From assembly GCA_024036415.1 (NCBI GenBank), contig JAMWET010000762.1, positions 20,001-84,000 on the forward strand: a stretch of 64,000 nt of DNA, in the 5' to 3' direction. This document shows positions 11,745-22,635 of the stretch, piece by piece. Both the position numbers and the translations under genes were made by a program. The notes beneath the pieces were generated by a model. The model saw nothing but the letters and a program-made list of their open reading frames with translations, made no database searches and was not told the DNA's origin. How positions within the stretch are numbered: position 1 is the stretch's first letter; each line of letters starts with the position of its first letter. This DNA is from Prochilodus magdalenae. Lineage: Eukaryota > Chordata > Actinopteri > Characiformes > Prochilodontidae.

Positions 11745-13115
11745 GAGCCTGTACAGCTAGCTACATATGCTAGCACAACAGTAGCAGTCCAAGCTATTCC
11801 TGCTAAAAATCTAATTCCCTGCTGGTCTAAACTGGTTAATGATGGTATCTGCCAGGCTGGTCATCCAGCACGGTCCTGCTGACCCTAACCCTAACCCAGA
11901 ACACAGAATATTCTGGTTTTGTTGGTGTAGCTAGCACAACTCTAACAATGTAAGCTGTGTTAGGCTAGCAAACATTAGCAATCTAATCTATGTGTCAGGT
12001 TAGCACAACAATAACAAAATAAAGTATGTTATGCTAGCACAACACTAACAGTCATACTAGTTGTGCTAGCATAACACAGCAATGCTAGACAGCACAAAAA
12101 CAGCAATGTAAGCTATTTGTTAAGCTAGCACAACATTAGCAATGTAAAGTATGCACTAGGCTAACACAACACTATCAACCCAAACTATGTGTTATTCTAG
12201 CACAACTCTAATGATGTAAGCTGTGTTGGGCTAGCACAATACAATACTAACAATCAAAGCAATGTGTTAGGCTAGCACAACATTAGCAATCTAATCTATG
12301 TGACAGGTTAGCACAACAATAACCATATAAACTATGTGTTACGCTAGCACAATGCTAACAGTCAAAGCTATACACAGCAATGCTAGACAGCACAAAAACA
12401 GCAACGTTAGCTATTTGTTAAGCTAGCACAACACTATCAATCCAAACTATGTGTTAGGCTAGCTCAACTCTAATGATGTAAGCTGTGTTGGGCTAGCACA
12501 ATACAATACTAACAATCAAATCAATGTGTTAGGCTAGCACAACATTAGCAATCTAATCTATGTGTCAGGTTAGCACAACAATAACCACATAAACTATGTG
12601 TTATGCTAGCACAACGCTAACAGTCAAAGCTATGTGTTATGCTAGCATAAAGTAATACTAAACAGCACAAAAACAGCAATGTTAGCTATTTGTTAAGCTA
12701 GCACAACATTAGCAATTCAAACTATGTGTTAGGCTAGCACAACTCTAATGATGTAAGCTATGTTAGGCTAGCACAATACAGTACCAACAATCAAAGCAAT
12801 GTGTTAGGCTAGCACAACATTAGCAATTTAATCTACAGTATGTGACAGGTTAGCACAACTATAACCACATAAACTATGTGTTACGCTAGCACAAGGCTAA
12901 CAGTCAAAGCTATACACAGCAATGCTAGACAGCACAAAAACAGCAACGTTAGCTATTTGTTAAGCTAGCACAACATTAGCAACCCATACTATGTGTTAGG
13001 CTAGCACAACTCTAATGATGTAAGCTATGTGTTAGGCTAGCACAACTCTAATGATGTAAGCTATGTGTTAGGCTAGCACAACTCTAATGATGTAAGCTAT
13101 GTGCTAAGCTAGCAC
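11745..13115. repeat. Minisatellite with higher-order structure (~32-bp subunits, ~270-bp superunit)
   Basis: Subunits of about 30-33 bp, each containing a GTTAGGCTAGCACAAC-type core, repeat for about 1.3 kb. Distinct variants recur in a fixed order: the AATACTAACAATCAAA variant appears near 12240, 12500 and 12780, giving a superunit of about 265-275 bp. At the right end three identical copies of GCTAGCACAACTCTAATGAT units are freshly duplicated (about 13000-13090). Confidence 0.85.
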
Positions 13116-13755
13116 AAGAAATGTTATGCTAACACAGGACACCGGTGGGTGCAGGTCTTCCAACACATCAAGCCACAAAGCTGCAGGGCTGAGAGTGTTC
13201 GTCTGCAGATGGAAGAATCTCCGTATCAGAAGGCCAGTGCTCTACCGTGTGAGGTTAAGATCTCCTTCACTTCCCTCCTATCTACTCTCCTCCTCCACAA
13301 CTCCTTCCGTCTCCAGAACCATGGTGCACCATGGCCGTGGGCGGTAGACACTCTTAACTGAGCCAGGCTTTTGAAACCGTTCTGCCGTCTTTCAGCTAGA
13401 AACCCCCTGCTGTGTGCCTTCACACGCACCCGGCTCCAATCACGCCTCTCTCCTGGGCACGTGTGCACACACACTCACACTCTACTTTCACTCACACTCC
13501 ACTGTCCCGAGGTGTGGGTCAAGTGGTGGGCTAATTAAAAGTCAAAGAGAGCGGCTCGGCAGTGAGCCTGGGCCTTGGGCGATGACCTTATGGTGTTGAT
13601 CCTGCGCTGGTCATGCTGCACTCTCTCGCTCTCACTCAGTGTTAGAGCGGCATGAGTCAGGTAGACCGTGAGGAAGGAGCAGGTGTGGTGCTGACATGTT
13701 CTCTTCACTCAGCCAAACGTCTAACGTACACTTCCCTTGTCCTCTAGTCCTTCAG

Positions 13756-13832
13756 CAGTGCCCACAGGATGCTGCCCACAGGACGCTGCCCACAGGACAC
13801 TGCCCACAGGACACTGCCCACAGGACACTGCT
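13756..13832. repeat. 14-bp tandem repeat
   Basis: About five copies of a TGCCCACAGGACAC unit with single-base variants. Confidence 0.9.
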
Positions 13833-13884
13833 GGCTGGATAGCTTGGGCTGATGGACGATTCTCAGTCCAGTTGTGACACCGAG

Positions 13885-14115
13885 GTGTTCAGCAGCACTG
13901 CTGTATCTGATCCACTCACACCAGCACCACCCACACTAACACACCACCACCACGTCAGTGTCACTGCAGTGCTGAGAATGATCCACCCCCCACATACTAC
14001 CTGCTCTGTGGGGGTCCTGTGGGGGTCCTGACCATTGAAGAACAGGGTAATACAGTACACAGAGAAACAGATGGACTACAGTCTGGACCTGTACACCTAC
14101 ACCATACACCAGACC
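13885..14115. repeat. Dispersed repeat R3, copy 1
   Basis: Shares GTGCTGAGAATGATCCACC, GGTCCTGTGGGGGTCCTGAC and ACAGATGGACTACAGTCTGG blocks with 54622-54800. It is non-coding; open frames here differ between copies. It resembles a repeat type I associate with otophysan fish genomes, from memory only. Confidence 0.65.
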
Positions 14116-14224
14116 AGCATCCACAACACAACACATGCTGGCGCTGTGCCAGCACATCAGCATGCCAGTTTCTGCAGACCAGAAGACCATCATCCAAAAC
14201 ACAGCATCTTACTGGTTTCTTAAC

Positions 14225-14302
14225 TGTGGAACCGTGGAACCGTGGAACTGTGGAACCGCGGAACCGTGGAGCCGTGGAACTGTGGAGCCGTGGAGCGCTG
14301 CA
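14225..14302. repeat. 9-bp GTGGAACCG tandem repeat
   Basis: About eight tandem variants of a GTGGAACCG unit. Confidence 0.9.
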
Positions 14303-14537
14303 GTACACTGTGGAAATGTCCGTCAGCCCTCTCACTGCATTCCGATAAAAGCCACAGCACCTAGCGTAACCGAAACATTCCTAACGAGGGAGATATGTGC
14401 GGTGTGCAGCAGGCCGCGTTGGGGTGTGGTGCTGCTAGTGTAGACTGATGAAATGTTTGGCAGCGGAGACGGAGAGAAGTGTGCTATTGGGTTAATACAG
14501 CATTAGTGCAGTATAAATCAACAGAGCAGATCACTGG

Positions 14538-14540
<3 letters not shown>

Positions 14541-14581
<41 letters not shown>

Positions 14582-14610
14582 TCTCTCTCTCTCTCCCTCT
14601 CTCCCTCTCT

Positions 14611-14681
<71 letters not shown>

Positions 14682-14691
14682 CCTCTCTCCC

Positions 14692-14786
<95 letters not shown>

Positions 14787-14797
14787 TCTCTCTCTCT

Positions 14798-14852
<55 letters not shown>

Positions 14853-14867
14853 GTCCTCCCTCTCCTG

Positions 14868-14902
<35 letters not shown>

Positions 14903-15058
14903 TGTCTCTCTACCTCTCCTGCTCTCCCTCTCCTGCTCTCTCTCTTCCCTCTCTCACTCTCTCTCTCCCCTCTCTCACTCTCTCTCTCTCCCCCTCTCTC
15001 CTGCTCTTTCTCTCCTGCTCTCTCTCCCCCTCGCGCTCTCTCTCTCTCTCTCTCTGTG
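14541..15058. repeat. (CT)n polypyrimidine tract, ~520 bp
   Basis: A long interrupted (TC)n run with CCC, CTG and CTCCTGC interruptions. The long Ser/Leu frame over it is an artefact. Confidence 0.97.
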
Positions 15059-16775
15059 TAAATACCAGCTGTCCCACACGCCCGTTGTTTGGTTCTGTGC
15101 GGTTCTGTATGCAGTGCTGATGTATGTAATGGAGTTATAGGAGTCCGTCAGTGCTGTCCAGCTGATCTCTTCATGCCGGTTGAGTACCACAGACAATCTA
15201 CCCAATCAAACTCCCATGGAACCGAGGCCAGTGGGCTGCTGCTGAACTGGTGTGTGTCGTTGTGGAAGGAACTCCTCCCACCTGCACCAACAGTCTGTCT
15301 AGAACATCCCTGGTACTATAGAACCCCACCTTTACTTACTTTATTTTTTAGGGAAGGATTTTGAAGCCGACTTCCTGTTTACCAACATCTCGTTCGCACT
15401 GTCCCGTTACTCCTTTACGGTGCAGCTGTAATAACGGCAGTTGCCTGACGGTTGTGTCACTGAGTAACTGTACAGGGACCATAGGCCCAAAGTTCAGAGA
15501 CAATAGGCCGGGGTCCTCGGACCCCTTGTCCATGATTAGTCCAAGGATTTTGTTTGAGCCAATCAGTTTTATTGTAGCTTCACCGCATCACAAAGTTTCA
15601 GCTTAAGTTCCATAAGTTACGGCTCCTGACGCACCTGCCCAATTTACACCACACAGGTTGTGATGCAGGTTTACACTGCTTACACTGCACAGCCGCCTCA
15701 TTGGACAAAATCCCGCCCGCTGTTACAGGCGGTTTGGTCTCGGACATCTCCCTACTCCCTGTACAGTGCACATGGTATCACAGCGTCCACTCTCCAGTAC
15801 TTCACTAGGTGTTATCCACGCAGGTGCAGCCCACAGCAGAGCAGACCCCGTCACTCCCTCCTAACTCCCACATCACGGTAGCAGCTCAGGGCGGAGCTAC
15901 TCACATGGGGGTGGTATTATTCTAACGAGTCCCCATGTGATGTAGGAGGGGGTGCCAAATCAGAATGGCAAGAAAACGACCGGGTGGTCTTATTCCACAG
16001 AGCTCCGGATACACCCCTGTAGGAACACAGCCCCCAGTATTCCTGTTATATAGGATACCTCTATACTCGGTTCCGAGATTGGTCTAGGGAAGAATTCCCA
16101 CCTGCTTGCTCTGGTCCAGGCTGAGTAATTCCGTAGTATCCCTTTAATGCGCCGAGGCGCTGAACTCCAGGCCTGAGTCATGTGTTTTACTAGAAGCCTG
16201 CCACTAAAATGCCGTTCCATTTCCATCTATGTGTGTTCCTCATATCGGCCCGTCTCCTGGACTGTAATCATGAGCCCAAAAGCGGAGGGAAAATCCGGAA
16301 CAGACGCTCACCACTGACCACATTTGCCAGTACCAACGAGACTCGCTGTACATGGCAACGAGCAAAGCAGCACGGAGCCAGAAAGAGAAAGAGGGATGTG
16401 GGGAGTGGAAGAGGGACAGACAGCTGTACAGTAGAGCTGAATGGGCCAATGGGGTCACGTCTAACAGTCATAATATCATCATAAAGGGCATAAAGGGGGG
16501 CAGGCAGAAGGGGGTCACGAGGGTTAGAGCCAGACAAAAGGTTACACAACTTATTATGCACCCCTCCTCCGGCCCGTCTCTCCCAGCTTTTGTTACCAGT
16601 GAAGATAGCTTGGCAGCTCGGGCAGTACGACACAACAACCCCAACAGGCACGCTCGGCCGCAGCGAGCGCTTATGTAAAAGCGACCGCCAGCGATTACAA
16701 TGCATAACATCTAGGTGAAGCATCTTAAAGGGGAAGTCCACTGAGTTACTATTTCATAAACAGTCCATCATTCAG
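15059..16775. other. No gene recognised
   Basis: About 1.7 kb of unique-looking sequence. Several open frames on both strands (up to 157 codons, minus strand, 16268-16741) overlap one another and show no recognisable domain or conserved residue pattern. Confidence 0.45.
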
Positions 16776-16780
16776 ATCTG

Positions 16781-17455
16781 TACACAGTGGTGGTGAAGGT
16801 AACCAGACGTCCCCCTCTAAAAGCCCCCTCACAGGAAGTTCCTACAGGAGGTGGTTCTGAATACGCTGCCTGATGTCTGAGACGCTGTTTATGATAGTGT
16901 GGAGAAGATCTCAGCCTTAAACTCCATTCATGGTGGAGGGATACATGCTGCAGGGTGCTGTGAGGTCAAATAGTCCCCCAAAGGAACTTAGTGTTTCCAG
17001 GTTTTCCAGATTTTCATCCTCAATATTCCATACACACTCAGAAGACACGTGGAGGTTCACTGGCCCACACTGTCAGGGTTGTGCCAGCTGCATTCTGATT
17101 GGTTATCTGAGGTTCCGTGTATGGTTTTGTGCTGGTCCGGCGTGAATCACAGATTGTCGTGGTTCCTGTTTAGCCCAGTGGACAGTAGTCTCAGACACTC
17201 TGCCCATCCTACACTTCTGTGTTTCAGGACTGGCTCCTTCTATACATCAGGGCCAAGAGCAGCCTTGTGACTGGTAGCTTTGTGTCCTGTTCCTTTCCCA
17301 TCATCAACATTCCATATGATATGATATATCATATGATAAAAGACACGAGTAGGTTCACTGGTGGTTCTAGATAGTAAATACAAGGCCTGTATGTTTATGC
17401 TTACATATGAAGAAGCCTGGTTCCCATCACTTCCACTGTACGGAACATCTGAACC
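16781..17455. repeat. Foldback-type repeat R1, composite copy
   Basis: The left end (CACAGTGGTGGTGAAGGTAA) and right end (CTGGTTCCCATCACTTCCAC, to about 17448) are near-complementary inverted ends like those at 17842-18214. Between them the interior seems partly duplicated: two similar AGACACG...AGGTTCACTGG blocks lie about 290 bp apart. A segment at about 17180-17290 also resembles 20.64-20.75 kb. Confidence 0.6.
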
Positions 17456-17841
17456 ACCGCAGACCAAACCCGCCCTGAATGATACGCCCTGTGAATCGGA
17501 ATTTTCTGCATCTGCAGCATTCGGTTCAGTACAGTAGTACATATATGTGTATATGTGTATATATGTATATATTCAGTTTATACTTCAAAGTGATCTTATC
17601 TTGAAGAATGTGAAATGATTGCTACGGCCTTCTGAACAGACGAGACAGAAATAATAATAAACCTGTTTAGAAATCAAGCTAATAAATTGTATCATGTGTT
17701 TAAAGCATTGGTATGATATACATAACTAGAAATATTAGACATATTAATTATATATAAAGGGAAATTTAAATGTTTATGATATAAACAGAGAGGTTTGGAG
17801 TGAAACGCTCCAATCTGGAGAAGCTAGAGAGAGTCAGAGCT

Positions 17842-18214
17842 GTTCACAGTGGTGGTGAATGGAACCAGACGTCCACCTCTAAAGCTCCCTCCCTCGTATG
17901 GAGGTGAGGATCCTGTTATATGAGGAATAATGCTAAAGAATGATCGGAATCATTTTACAGTGATTCTATGACGAGTAATATGCAATATTCCCTTCATGGT
18001 GGAGGGATACATGCAGGGTGCTATAGAAGAAAGTAGTCCCTATCGATAATAAAGATAAACCTTATTAGTTCCAGGTTTTCCAGATTTTCCCATCACCAAC
18101 GTTCCACATATCTCTCAGAAAGGCACGTGCAGGTTCACCGGTGGTTTAGATAGTCAGTGAAACATGTTCTAGCCATGTCGACGTCTGGTTCCCATCACCG
18201 CCACTGTAAAGAAC
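17842..18214. repeat. Foldback/MITE-like element R1, whole copy (~373 bp)
   Basis: The left end GTTCACAGTGGTGGTGAATG and right end CATCACCGCCACTGTAAAGA are imperfect inverted repeats extending about 30 bp, through GGAACCAGACGTC on the left and GACGTCTGGTTCC on the right. The interior is AT-rich with no coding frame. Partial copies lie at 10178, 16781 and 62088, and a right arm near 37.25-37.35 kb. Confidence 0.7.
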
Positions 18215-18569
18215 CCCTGAGCCGGTGAAGTTTCTCCAGGAACGAACTGTTCCACATCGAGCAGCTCTGAATGACTTTACCGGCCTGCCAGCCGCTGGGT
18301 TAGGCAGAGATTTGGTTAGCCTGGTAGAACAGCCCTTTAAGATGCTGGAGATGCTGAGACACCTCCTGCACTAGACCACTGAGAGCTCTACATGTAGCGC
18401 AGCGTATATACCGTATATAGCCCAAAGTAGTTTCTGACCTTCTTCAGCTGAGCCGGACCGGAACGAGAGGACCAGAGAGAGGAAGAGTCTCCACATTCTG
18501 TCAGTACAGTCCACCACGAGAGTGAGGAGAGGAAGAAGCCATGAGAGAGGGAAAGCAGAAAAAGTGGGA

Positions 18570-18842
18570 GATTGAAAGAGAGAGAGAGAGGGAAACGGGA
18601 GGAGGAGGAGGAGGAGGAGGAGTCTGTCTGAGCTTTTTATTTCAGATTAAAGAGAGAGAGAGCGAGAGAGGGAGAGAGATGTGGAGGGGGAGGAGAGTGC
18701 ATGCATGATGATGATTATGACTGAGGAGTCAATGAGAGAGAGAGAGAGAGAGAGAGGGAGGGAGAGAGAGTGAGGGAGAGAGGGAGAGAGAGTGAGGGAG
18801 GGAGGGAGAGAGAGTGAGGGAGGGAGGGAGAAAGAGAGACAT
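18570..18842. repeat. Interrupted (GA)n and GGA tracts
   Basis: (GA)n and (GGA)n runs at 18574-18622 and 18648-18680, and GAGAGAGGGAGG-type repeats at 18733-18838. Confidence 0.9.
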
Positions 18843-19585
18843 TACAGAAGCATGAAGGGAAGTATTAAAGAACGAGTTGGGCTGGTCTGGATAAAAACTG
18901 TCTAGACATGCAGAAGGCTGCATCTCACACACCCACACAGATGCACCAGCCAGCCGTTTGCCAGAACAAACATATCCGTGGCGATGTGGAATTCCTAGGA
19001 GCGCCGTGATCCGCAGTGTTGTTCCAGGCACTGTGTTTTTGGGATAAAACTGTCGTTCGGATGTGTTTTAGCTTTATCCTCCTTCTACTACCATAATCCA
19101 TCCACCCCCCAAACCAACAAGCCTGCCAGAGCAGCACTGTGTCTCTCTCTGAAAGCAATGGCACCCCCTGCTGGACATCAAGTGATACTACAGCAGCGGC
19201 CTAGCCCTCAGCACTGTTCAGTCGAAACACCTGGATCCCAATCCACATTCCATTAAAGCTGTCAGTGGGGTCGAACAGCCCATGAGTAGCCATTCCAGTG
19301 GCATGAGCACCTGGACACGGCCCAACAGGGAACTGTTTTCCGACCCAGTTGCTCAGGGCCACAGAACCATACGGTGGTTTGATGTAACAGTGAAGTAGCT
19401 CGGTTCTACCTTTATGCCTCTATGAGGTTCTGACTCACCTTGTTTGAGTAGATCTGAGTCCAAGAACCACCCAGGTATCATTCTAGCTCTTTCCTTGTGA
19501 TGGGAAGGAGAGGGGGAGATGAGGTTGATAAGGTGGGCTTCTTAGACCACTGAAGTGTTTGGTCTGTCAGACAGGGGCTAGCTAC
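18843..19585. other. No gene recognised
   Basis: Unique-looking sequence. Nothing supported. Confidence 0.4.
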
Positions 19586-19587
19586 AC

Positions 19588-20430
19588 TACATTGCCAAAA
19601 GTATTCACCCCGTCCCCCCATCCAAATCATTGAACTCAGGTGTTCCAATCACTTCAATGGTCACAGGTGTGTAAATCAAGCACCTAGTCATGCAGACTGC
19701 TCCTACAGGCGTTAGTGAGAGAACGGGTCGCTCTCAGGAGCTCAGTGGACTCCAGCGTGGTACCGTGATAGGATCCACCTGTGCTACAAGTCCAGTGGTG
19801 AAATTCCCCCCTACTAAATATTCCACAGTCCACTGTCAGTGGGATTAGAACACAGTGGGAGTGATCGGGAACGACAGCAGCTCAGACAGGAAGTGTTAGA
19901 CCACGCACAACGACAGAGCGGGGTCAGCGGATGCTGAGGGTCATAGGTCAGAGAGGTCACCAACTTCCTACAGAGTCCATCACTACAGACCTCCAACCTT
20001 CATGTGTCCTTCAGATCAGCTCAGGAACAGTGTGTAGAGCTTCATGGAATGGGTTTCCATGGCGAGCAGCTGCACCCAAGCCTACATCACCAAGCGCAGT
20101 GCAGAGCGTAGAACGCAGTGGTGTAAAGCTCCGCCCCTGGACTCTAGAGCAGTGGAGGCGTGTTCTCTGGAGTGACCAATCACGCTTCTCCGTCTGGCAG
20201 TCCGATGGACGAGTCTGGGTTTGGCGGTACCAGGAGAACGGTACTGGTCTGACTGCACTGTGCCGAGTGTAAAGTTTTGTGGAGGGGGAATTATGGTGTG
20301 GGGGTGGTGTTCTGGAGTTAGGCTCCGCCCCTTAGTTCCAGTGAGAGGAACTCTTAATGCTTCAGCAGACCAAGAGACTCTGGACCATTCCATCCTCCCA
20401 ACTTTGTGGAACAGTATATATATATATATA
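19588..20430 (+). mobile_element. Degenerate Tc1-like transposon, family B
   Basis: Begins with a terminal-type ATTGCCAAAAGTATTCAC sequence and continues through degenerate transposase coding sequence on the plus strand. Recognisable pieces are [20 protein letters not shown] (second catalytic Asp region), [16 protein letters not shown] and a [15 protein letters not shown] strand, in two frames. It breaks off in a TATATA run near 20410-20440, so the 3' third with the last catalytic residue is missing. It is inactive. Confidence 0.8.
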
Positions 20431-22287
20431 TAAATATATAAATAGTAGGACTTGTTTGTTTTGTAGGACTTTTAATACACAAAATTTACATTTTACAAAA
20501 AAAATAAATACACTGGCTTGGAGATGACACAGATGCTAACATTCAGTATAGGACAACATCACGATCTCTCACACTGCGCTAAAGAGGAATCCCACGCCCA
20601 TTTAGGAATAGTACAGGGGTTAAAGTGGAAACAGAGTCCTTCAGAGTGGGTTCAGACGTGCTCTGCCCGTCCTGCACATCTGTGTTTCCTGGGGGACTGT
20701 TTTTGTCGTGGCTCCTTCTATGCCTTGTGATTGGTTGTTTCTGCACGTTAGTTGAATTTCCTGTTCTGCAGTAGTAACCGGCTCTTGGCTACGGTAAAGA
20801 GTCCTCCTAGGGAGTGGGATTGTGCGAGACCAGTCTGAAAGGCTTTGCTTACAAAACAACGACTGAGTTATCCTGAGCGCTGGATTCCCACTTTAGGAAC
20901 ACTGGGATAAATAAAACTACCAGGAATAGTCAGGAGATAAACACACCCTCAATAAATATATCAATCATTCTAATCCCTGATCCAATAAATATCAAACACT
21001 CCGCTCTCTGTAAGGTGCTCACTGTAGGCACCACCATGGCATTAATAACAGACATCACATCTTTAATAATAAATTAGTGCATGTGTTCCCCCAGTCTACA
21101 TTCAGTCTAAACCCTCCTGTAACCGGTCACTACAGTAGGTGTTGCACAGATTGGTGGAGCTCAGTGCTCAGCAGTAATCCCGTACGGCTGGAAGACGTTA
21201 CTGTGATGAGTGCAGAGTTACGGCGCTCTAGATTTATCTAGCCTGCTAATGTGCACTGCGGTCGAGGGTCTCGGCAAGGCCTTCCACCCTGCCGTATCTC
21301 CAGTTCCCTCAGAACTAGCCGTGCGATCAGGTGATCTCTGGGTGTTTGCACACATAACTCAGTGGCCATGGTTCTGGTCATGCCAGACGGTGAGCGGTTG
21401 AGCGGTTAGGTTATGTGGGGAGTGAAAGTCTGCAAAAGTCGAACAACCTCAGTCATACGCACCTTATATATCTCAGATATGGAAGCCTGAATGAGCCCTG
21501 GTAAAGAATCCTGCTCCGTGTGTGAAGAGCTATATTGGTTCTAACCCCAGAACCCCAGAAGAACAATCACCGCACAAGGCCATGAAGTGCTAGTAATGAA
21601 GTGCCAACAGCTCCCCCTTGTGGAGAAGCGTCATCCTGCTGTCTGGTCAAGGCAAAGGTTTTAAAGGGACCAGAGATGCTCTTCTGTGGCATAGGGCTTC
21701 AAATCTGGACCCTGGCTCCGGGTTCCAGTCCCAGGGGCTTCAGTCAGTTACCGATCAGTGTTTAAAGACCAGGACAGGAGGCCAGAACCAGGTCCAGATA
21801 CCCGACGTATGTTCTATGGAATGGTCCAGTTCCACTCAGGAGTAAGATGAGTGGATCTGAATGATTTGTGTTATCGTCTGGTTCCATTGACTTCCATTAG
21901 GGTGGTTTAGAGATGTATGTGTGTGTGTGTGTATGTATGTATATGTGTGTGCGTATTAGGTGTATTTATAAAATGACGTTCCCTGAATGAAATCGTACCT
22001 TTTGAGCCCACTGGGTCGTTTGAAGAACTGGCATTAAAGGAATCAGAGTTGCATTTACATGTATGTGCTAACAAAAGTTTTGGCATCCATGTCACTGCTG
22101 CGGTTGGTAGCAAAGGTTGGGAAAACTGAACTCTCTAGGCAACGTTCCACTGGAGTGTGCGGAACGTCGTCACTGGCACTGGTAGAATATTACATCCTGG
22201 CCTCGTCACAACAATGTAAGATCCATTAAAAGTAAGAAGAGTAAAAACAGTAAGGAGCATTAACAGTAGTATTCTATGGGGCTGACC
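20431..22287. other. Intergenic and possible slc2a3 3' UTR; no other gene recognised
   Basis: This lies just downstream of the transporter stop codon on the minus strand. No AATAAA occurs on that strand from about 21000 up to the stop codon. The nearest variant is ATTAAA (plus-strand TTTAAT at 21062-21067), which would imply a 3' UTR of about 1.36 kb; this is only a candidate. A TG-rich microsatellite lies at 21915-21955. Confidence 0.4.
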
Positions 22288-22421
<134 letters not shown>

Positions 22422-22422
22422 T

Positions 22423-22635
22423 CTAGGTCTGTAAGTTTGCTTCACTCTTGGTTACGTCCTGCCCGGCAATCTCCATCATTTGCTGGGCGGGACCAGAGAA
22501 AGCAGCTTTAGCAAACCCGCTGGCGATGTCCTCGAAGGTCCGGCCCTTGGTCTCTGGAACCCGGAAGTAGGTGAAAATGAAGAAGAAGATGAGGAGGACG
22601 AGGAAGATGATGAACACGTATGGTCCACACAGGCC
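22423..22635 (-). CDS. slc2a3: slc2a3 coding exon 10 (last)
   Basis: 213 nt encoding residues 432-501 and a TAG stop. It starts [10 protein letters not shown], forms TM11-12, then VPETKGRTF and a cytoplasmic tail ending EANLQT. The acceptor is CTCTCCAG before GGCCTG. The tail is unlike mammalian GLUT1 or GLUT4 tails and carries a short MMEI similar in style to the GLUT3 MEM. Confidence 0.93.
   Translation of the reverse strand, partial: GLCGPYVFIIFLVLLIFFFIFTYFRVPETKGRTFEDIASGFAKAAFSGPAQQMMEIAGQDVTKSEANLQT

Noticed and set aside
14479..15120. Ser/Leu repeat protein of 213 residues
   Set aside because: Translation of a (CT)n microsatellite.
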